NCBI RefSeq assembly: GCF_042453785.1
Contig: NC_091677.1
Location: 7,039,501-7,103,500 of the forward strand
Direction of reading: 5' to 3'
Length of the DNA: 64,000 nt
Source: Malus domestica
Taxonomy: Eukaryota > Streptophyta > Magnoliopsida > Rosales > Rosaceae
Shown here: in pieces, positions 57,662 to 64,000 of the stretch
Layout of the letters: the number at the start of each line of letters is the position of its first letter
Numbering within the stretch: position 1 is the first letter of the stretch
Translations under genes and position numbers: made by a program
Notes under the pieces: generated by a model
The model's input: only the letters and a program-made list of their open reading frames with translations
The model's database searches: none
Told to the model about the DNA's origin: nothing

Positions 57662-59411
57662 CTATCGACCTCCTGGCAAACTAACAGTGAGTTCATTGTT
57701 CGAAAAACTGGCAGGTGTTTGAGGAGAACAACCAACAGCACCGGCACCCCTATGAATTGAGAATGCAGGTTCTTTGGAGGGTGGAAGTGATGTAGCTTCA
57801 TTGCTCTGCAGCATACGAATTACCGAAGACATTGTTGGTCGATCAGCTGGAGCTTCTTGAACACACAAAAACCCTACATGGATACACCTCAAAGCTTCAT
57901 CACGCTGGCACGTTTCCCTTAACAATTCATCAATAACCTCGATTCCTCTTCCTTCATTCCATAACTTCCACGCCTAAGGGAAATAACATGTATATAAACT
58001 CATCAGTCTGCAAGGCTTAAAAAAAGGAGAGATATAAACTAGGATTTCTAGTACTTACCCATCCAGCTAGTGTGAGCGGATCTTCAAAACGATGAAAAGC
58101 AGAATTCCGCTTTCCGCTCACAATCTCTAAGAGTAATACTCCAAAGCTAAACAAATCCAATTTCTCTGAAAAATGGCCATAGAGGGCATATTCAGGCGAC
58201 ATGTAACCGCTACATGAATGGTAGAGAAATCAGCAATAAGGACTGCAAAAGGTTTACAATTATATATGAAGGAAACATTGTAACTTACTATGTCCCAACA
58301 ACCCTGTTTGTATTTGCCTCAGTTTGATCCATTCCGAAAATTTTTGCCATCCCGAAGTCTGAAATTTTGGGTTTCATTTTTCCATCCAGCAGAACGTTGC
58401 TTGCTTTTAGGTCCCTGTGAATGATTTTCAATCTAGAATACTTGTGGATATAAAGTACTCCTTGAGCAACACCTTCTATAATTCGAAAACGTGCACCCCA
58501 ATCCAGTTTTGTCTTTTCTGATGAATCTGATTGCACAAACCGTAATGAAGAATGATTTTAATGTTGCAAAAAGGTAATAAAATGTGATGCTCTGGAAGTC
58601 AACAATATGAAAGAATTAATGGTAGAAGTGATGAGCATATACCAAACAAAAATCTGTCCAAACTTCGATTGGGCATGTATTCGTAGATCAATATCATTTC
58701 CTCATCCTCAACACAGCAGCCCAAAAGCCTAACAAGATTGGTATGTTGGAGCTTCGCTATAAGATTTAACTCATTCATGAACTCCTCATGTCCTTGCCCT
58801 GACTTCTTTGACAACCTTTTTATGGCTACTTCTTCATTTTCAATCAAAATACCCTGTAGAGGATGAAAAATTCCAGAAGAAAGGAACCCCTAAACTCTAA
58901 CAATGAAACTTTATTTGGGACATCTATAAGAAATATTCAGAAGAAATGATGAAGAACTAGTAATGTGCTAGCATGTAGTGCACACAGTGGAAGAGTCACC
59001 TTATAAACAGGACCAAATCCTCCCACTCCGAGTTTATTAGCTTCAGAGAAGTTGTTTGTAGCAGCTACTATACTCCTTAACCTAAAGAGCGGTAGTTCTG
59101 TATTATTTTTTCGACTTGCAGCACCCACATTACCTTTAGTCTCACCATACTTCCTCCTATGCTCCCTGTTAAAAATTATTATCTGTTTGGGTCACTCTTC
59201 TCTGTGTGCCTTCACAAGTGTGTGTGTGTGCGCGCGTGCAAGAGAGAGACAAAGAGACAGACAGAGTGGTAGCAGTACCTTCTCTTTCCGGAAGATTTCT
59301 TCCATAAGAAGTAGCCAGAAACCATTGTAAGCAATCCTGCTGTTGCTGAGACTAAGGCAATTACAAGGGTCCGCTTATCACTAGGATGCTTATCGGCACG
59401 ATCCTTACCAC
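57662..59411 (-). CDS. SD1-type receptor kinase: membrane span and kinase exons, own ectodomain missing
   Basis: Six exons: 59411-59279 (133 bp), 59165-59000 (166), 58853-58643 (211), 58526-58289 (238), 58209-58059 (151) and 57973-57662 (312). The 211/238/151 set is the standard exon pattern of SD1/CRK-type receptor kinases. The first exon encodes a membrane helix ([20 protein letters not shown]) and KKSSGKR. The kinase has the loop [19 protein letters not shown] in [16 protein letters not shown] in YMSPEYAL and a normal C-lobe. The frame is open throughout and ends at 57662. The large 5' exon that should encode signal peptide and S-domain is not upstream; an SD2-type copy lies there instead (59480-60946). 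Without its own start this is an orphan 3' half unless spliced to that copy. Confidence 0.85.
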
Positions 59412-59479
59412 CTGCAAAGGAAAGAAAAATATCAGGCCAACCAAATGATTGCTCCAATTACAAGGGACTAAGGGAGGGG

Positions 59480-60946
59480 TTATAACCGCAACGAACCCTC
59501 TACTGCTTTTCCCAATCCTTTCACTCGCTTTCTCCGTCTCAAGATTGCAAACACAATAAGGCCTAAAAGAACTGGTACAAAGGCAGTTGAGCCTGCCACA
59601 ACGCCAACAATCAATCCCTTGTTACTTTTCCAACTCTTAAACTCAGATGCTGCAAGTTTGATGTATAAAGTTCTTCCCTGGTCGTCACTTGATGCTAGTT
59701 GTTGCAAATCCAAAAGCTCTCCTTTCCAAACCGAACATCCACTTCTGTCGTAAGCATAAGCAGTGCAAGAGCAGTTTCTAAGGCAGAACAATTCACATTC
59801 CGCAATACTCCCAACCTCCACAGACTGTTTATTTACAGGCAATGACATGCTAGGAAGTTCAAGAAACCGGTCTGGCTTCCCGTTAGCACTAGTAGCATTT
59901 TCACAATACAGACGGGTTTTTCTCGAACACCCACCAGAGTAGTCCTTCAAATCCCAATCTCTCTTCAACTTGGGCTCAAAACCGTTCAAGCAATTACAGG
60001 CGAGGTTGCTTACCTCATTGCAACTTCCGAATGCGCCACACAAATGATAAACTTCGCATTGCTTTCTCGGTTGAGACCAAAACAAATTCCATTGCCCGGA
60101 AGTCTCCAACAATGTATGCTGTCGAATCTGCCCCGAAGTAAACATCACGAAACGAGATATTCTACTAGGATCATAAAGAGAATAGGTGAAATAACTTTCC
60201 GTTTCGTTGGTAAAATAGCTGAAGTTGTATATATAATTGAGCCTCATTTCCGGAACCAACCTGAAAGTCTTTGATTTTGCATCCCATGATCCACTAGTCC
60301 AATACTGTATAGACCTATTCCACAGTATGAGATACGCATTGCTTCCGTTGGGGTCTAACTCGAGCGAGAAAAGACCCGGTGCAGGATCCTCCGAACTCTT
60401 CCATGAAGTAAGAATTTGGGTTTGTTTGGTAACAGCGTTAAACCCAATCCTACCTCCTGGAAGCCATGTGTGAGCTGGATGATCAAAGCTTTGCCATAAC
60501 GGCTCCGACGTACTATTACCAGACCCCGATATCAAGACGAGGTTTCCGCTATCCAAAAGACGTGCAGTGGTGGCGGAGGAGGAGGTTAAATTCGTTGACC
60601 AAATGGGGGTTTTGGACTCGTTGAAGAGGACTAAATTACCATCTGAAATCCTCAAAACCGAAGAAAATCTATCGGAAACTGGTTTTTCTCTGTTTGCCAC
60701 CCAAACTATGGTTTTCTGACTATCGGATACTACTTGTCCGGAGTACCACATGCCTATGTAGAAGTTTGAAGAATAACCAGGATTGAAGAAACCGAGCTCT
60801 AAAATCCCAGCGGCGGAGGCAAGGGTTTGGTAGCCGGAGAGAGATTGGCTTGCGGTGATGGAGTCTACTGCAAGGGAGACATGGGTTTTGAGATAGCAGA
60901 AGAAAAGAACTGAAAGCACCAATCTTTGCTTGGTTTTGGCATCCAT
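59480..60946 (-). CDS. Truncated SD2 receptor: S-domain ectodomain and membrane helix, no kinase (488 aa)
   Basis: Nearly identical to residues 1-484 of the protein at 50757-53264, with scattered substitutions and two extra codons near residue 75 (VVSDSQKT). It has signal peptide, bulb lectin, S-locus and PAN domains, helix 445-469 and RRRKRVKGLGKAVEGS, then LRL and a stop where the intact copy continues VAFGYRDM. Homology ends at 59489. All ectodomain cysteines appear kept and the ATG and promoter are duplicated, so it could yield a membrane-anchored receptor-like protein without a kinase. Such proteins can act as decoys or co-receptors, but that is inference. It may instead be spliced to the exons at 57662-59411. 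Confidence 0.85.
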   Translation of the reverse strand: MDAKTKQRLVLSVLFFCYLKTHVSLAVDSITASQSLSGYQTLASAAGILELGFFNPGYSSNFYIGMWYSGQVVSDSQKTIVWVANREKPVSDRFSSVLRISDGNLVLFNESKTPIWSTNLTSSSATTARLLDSGNLVLISGSGNSTSEPLWQSFDHPAHTWLPGGRIGFNAVTKQTQILTSWKSSEDPAPGLFSLELDPNGSNAYLILWNRSIQYWTSGSWDAKSKTFRLVPEMRLNYIYNFSYFTNETESYFTYSLYDPSRISRFVMFTSGQIRQHTLLETSGQWNLFWSQPRKQCEVYHLCGAFGSCNEVSNLACNCLNGFEPKLKRDWDLKDYSGGCSRKTRLYCENATSANGKPDRFLELPSMSLPVNKQSVEVGSIAECELFCLRNCSCTAYAYDRSGCSVWKGELLDLQQLASSDDQGRTLYIKLAASEFKSWKSNKGLIVGVVAGSTAFVPVLLGLIVFAILRRRKRVKGLGKAVEGSLRL

Positions 60947-61103
60947 GGCTGCTCAGAAAAATTTGCACACAAAGTTGAGAGAGAGATTTCTAAGCCAAAT
61001 AGTTTTAAATCGTTTCAGTGGCCAAATCGTGTGGCTAAAAGTCAAAGGTGAGTTTCTTTGGGTTTTTTTTCCACAAATCCCACTGAGGATCCATTTGTTT
61101 TTC
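60947..61103. promoter_or_regulatory. Duplicated promoter of the truncated receptor copy
   Basis: It matches 53265-53429 apart from small differences, including a missing AAGTCATGA-type stretch near 61027. The duplication ends at 61103, after GTTTTTC. Confidence 0.7.
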
Positions 61104-61267
61104 GGACTTGGATTGTCAGCCCTCCCATTTCAGTGCCCTCCTCGTGCCCTCATGTTTGTGTGGTCACGGTTAAGCCACGTCAACATTTTATATTACTATT
61201 TCTTTTTATTTTATTATTTTTATAAAAATATTTAAATAATTTAATTTTAATTTATTAATATTTAATT

Positions 61268-61467
61268 AATATTTTTATCCAATTGGACAAAAGAGTAGGT
61301 TCCATTCCAAGCCACGTAGCATTTAACAAAAAAATTAATAGACAAACTGACAGAGGTCTGACATTGCAACAAATTCGTAAGATGAGGTATGACATTGTAA
61401 TTTTTAAAACATGAGGTATGAGATTGTGGTTCGACCTATAGTTGAGGTAGTTTTGTGTAATTTACCC
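61268..61467. mobile_element. Lone MULE-type terminal repeat
   Basis: Read inward from 61467, this starts GGGTAAATTACACAAAACTA, the same as the left TIR of the 15870 Pack-MULE. It stays similar for about 150 bp (CTCATACCTCATGTTTTAAA, GTTGCAATGTCAGACCTCTG). No matching opposite end was found nearby. It is either an old truncated element or one end of an element whose other end I could not recognise. Confidence 0.65.
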
Positions 61468-63307
61468 TAAAAGCTATTTTATCCAATTTTTCGTCAATTT
61501 AAGTCACTTGACATACCTTAGAGTGTAATACCATCATTCTCTCGCCTATAAGCCCTTAACATTTCATATAGGTTGCGAACCTAACGTCTAATTTACCCTC
61601 TAAAGTTAACTTCATACATTATTTCTTTACGAAAAATTGACAATCTACCCTCCAATGTGTATCACATGTCAGTAACGTAACTTAAATTGACGGAAGATTG
61701 AATATAGTAGCTTTGTATATAATATTAGGGATGTAATTGGTATATTTTTATAATTTAAGGATTGATTTTTCTGAAAAAAATCATTTAGAGACCTAATTTT
61801 TACTCATGTGATAATTGAGAAACTAAATTGACAATTCAACCTATAAATTAAGAATGTTAGAAATTTAGTGTAGAATAAAAATTGAACCAACCAACCCAAA
61901 CTAAAAATCTTGGTAAATCGAAATGAATTAAAATGGTCTTTATGTGGTTACTTAAAAATATCATTAACGGCAATGGACGTTTGGTCAATGGTTCAATCCT
62001 TGACCGAACGAAATCGGGTCTTGTCCACCCATATTTATGAGCATCCTGAGAAACTTGGTTGAAATTTCCTCAAAATTTCAGTTTAGGAAAGTTACCTCAT
62101 TACAGACTTAATTCAATCTGTTGAGATTTCCTTATTTATTTCAATTCGATATTTCCGTCAATGTCCATATTAATAAAGAGTGATATTATTCTTACCTCAA
62201 TGTCTTATCTTCTTACCCATCTTTTAATGAATTTTTTAATTATAAATTTGTTCATTTACAAAAAGACTGATAAGGACATTAATTATCTTGTTTTGCTTAA
62301 TTTAAAAAATAAATAAAAAAACAGGTTAGGCATGGGAAACAATTTGTCTACCTTAAACCCTAACTCATATTTTCATCTCATTTCATTCAGAGAATGTAAA
62401 AAAATAGCAATGGACTTAAAAGATGACGCTTATATGGAAGAGGTAGAAGATTATGTTTCCATTGAAAAGGTAGAAGAATAATTTGTGTGTAGGTCATTTG
62501 AATTTATCAATCATATTTTTAAATTTTTCGTCGAATTCTTTTGAATTTGGATATCCATTTGAATTTGCAGACCTTAGTGGTTTTCATTAACATATTATTT
62601 GTTATACTTTTTAAGAGACAATTTTATAATTTCATATGTACGTATATGTTAAATGTTATTTTGGGAATAATTGTGGGTGGGAAAATAGCATTTTAATTTT
62701 TTAACTTTTTAAGGTGTGAGATTATAACGTGGATGAGAAAATAAGACAATGAGATGAGTCTAGTAGCTCTCATAATAAATTGGTTGTGAGAACTTTTTCT
62801 GATAAGATTTTCGAATTTTTGAGATTTCTAGGATTTGGAAAAGAAAAGAGGCGCACTAAAACCCTAGCGATTGAAGTCTGTCCTTGGTAGCTCTCTGTGA
62901 TTCAAATTCCTCATCCAACATAGCTCGTACAGTAAGGTAATTACATCCATGTATGAACCTGTGTTTACTAAAATTTAGTGCTATTCGTATTTCAATCATT
63001 AATTTAGGGATTCATTTTCAACGTTTAAGTATTAATCTCAAGGACCAAGAATTCTCAATGAAATTTCCTTGTTTTGAAGCATAATTCTAAATGATTTCGT
63101 CGATCCACACATTTTTGTTATTTGGTATTCACTTCTAAGTAATTTCCTAGATCTGCAACTTACCTTGATATTTTTGTTTTTGGTGAGTAGATACAACTTT
63201 GTTAAGATGTTGTGTTTGATATACATTTTACTCAAACAAATTTGAATAACTTATCACCACTTATGTCGATATTTATTTATCTCCATAACCATGATAGTTA
63301 AGACAAG
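61468..63307. other. AT-rich intergenic DNA, possible 5' UTR-like patch
   Basis: No coding exon is supported. At about 62850-62940 a less AT-rich patch with AAAACCCTAGCGATT and a donor-like AAGGTAATT resembles the 5' leader of a plant housekeeping gene on the plus strand. No coding sequence follows before the window ends. Confidence 0.3.
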
Positions 63308-63506
63308 GGATTTGGATCCTCTCCTGAGCTAATGGAGAAGATCCTCCTGACCAAGTGTTATGGACCGTTGGATTTTCATCAAACGGCTATAATTATTATA
63401 ACTTTAAAAGGACTCACCTGTTTGTAGCCGTTGGATAAAAATCCAACGGCCCACAACACTTGGTCAGGAGGATCCTCTCCATTAGCTAAGGAGAGGATCC
63501 AAATCC
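63308..63506. mobile_element. 199-bp MITE with about 85-bp inverted repeats
   Basis: It begins GGATTTGGATCCTCTCCT and ends AGGAGAGGATCCAAATCC. The inverted repeats extend inward through GATCCTCCTGACCAAGTGTT and ACCGTTGGATTT, leaving an AT-rich loop of about 30 bp. Borders are clear, but I could not read an unambiguous target duplication. Confidence 0.8.
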
Positions 63507-64000
63507 GGAAGTTCAATGTTTAATTAATAGGTCTTTTGTAGATTTTTTGTTAGAAAAGGCCCAGTTTCAAAGATTTTTAGCTAGATTTGGGGGTTAGAAA
63601 AGAAGGGCACCAAATGAAACAAAATTGGTGATGGAAGGGTGTGGATTGGTGAAGTTTGGTTTGTTTAAGGCGTCAAACAATGGAAAGAACCAATCTTGTT
63701 GGTTTGATTTATCATTTAATTATGACTCAAACATTAGTTCAATTCAACTAAACCACTCATAAGCAGGGACGTTTCTGAGATTTTGGGGGCTCTGTGTAGA
63801 AATTATATAGGGGCTCTTTTGCTCATGATTACATTATCTCACAAAAGCATACTAAACCAATAAAATGATCATATATTAGTATCATAATTAAAAGAAATTT
63901 TGTAACTAAAATGATGTCATCAATCTACAAAATCATTAGTGGACATGTAAAAGAAGTCATGAAACAAAACATAAAGATGAAAAAAAAGTAGAAACTAGAA
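63507..64000. other. Intergenic DNA to the window end
   Basis: No gene. From about 63765 the sequence (GGGACGTTTCTGAGATTTTG, GGGGGCTCTG) looks like the start of a repeat that continues past the window. Confidence 0.35.

Noticed and set aside
59480..61103. Simple reading of the second receptor as a pseudogene
   Set aside because: The frame, promoter and cysteines are intact up to the breakpoint, so a truncated product or a spliced fusion remains possible; it is kept as a CDS with that caveat.

Overview
The window is nuclear DNA of a flowering plant. The genes have GT-AG introns, the spacers are AT-rich, and both classes of plant transposon are abundant. Cassandra TRIM elements, the short MITE families and the tandem S-domain receptor kinases suggest a woody eudicot, most likely Rosaceae (apple/pear-like). 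That placement is inference; no marker gene settles it.

Five host loci are supported. Two R2R3-MYB genes lie on the minus strand at 5562-6889 and 20462-21776. Both have the usual 133 + 130 bp first two exons and a shared tail motif, and look like diverged tandem paralogues. At 40451-41391 (+) is a two-exon gene for a small Ser-rich membrane protein. At 46287-49482 (-) is a four-exon gene for a DUF789 protein. From 50757 to 61103 (-) runs a G-type lectin (S-domain) receptor kinase cluster. It holds one intact intronless SD2-type kinase (50757-53264) and a second copy of its promoter, ectodomain and membrane span (59480-60946). That copy stops just inside the membrane and abuts six kinase exons of a different, SD1-type receptor gene (57662-59411). 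A decayed receptor fragment follows at 57105-57530.

Most of the rest is mobile DNA. 2123-3403 is a solo LTR. 8316-13757 is an old LINE cut by a TRIM-like element and by a copia element that has lost most of its RT/RNase H. 15870-18747 is a Mutator-like element with long TIRs and a perfect 9-bp target duplication. It carries an LRR receptor-kinase gene fragment (Pack-MULE) and contains a complete Cassandra TRIM; two more Cassandra solo LTRs follow at 23261 and 24308. 31011-33712 is the 3' end of a chromodomain Ty3/gypsy element. MITEs of hAT, Harbinger and Mutator type, a SINE candidate and several local tandem duplications fill much of the remainder.

The genes do not form a pathway. The features most worth following are the recombinant S-domain receptor locus and the Pack-MULE with its nested Cassandra. 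No unknown defence-like or operon-like system is visible.
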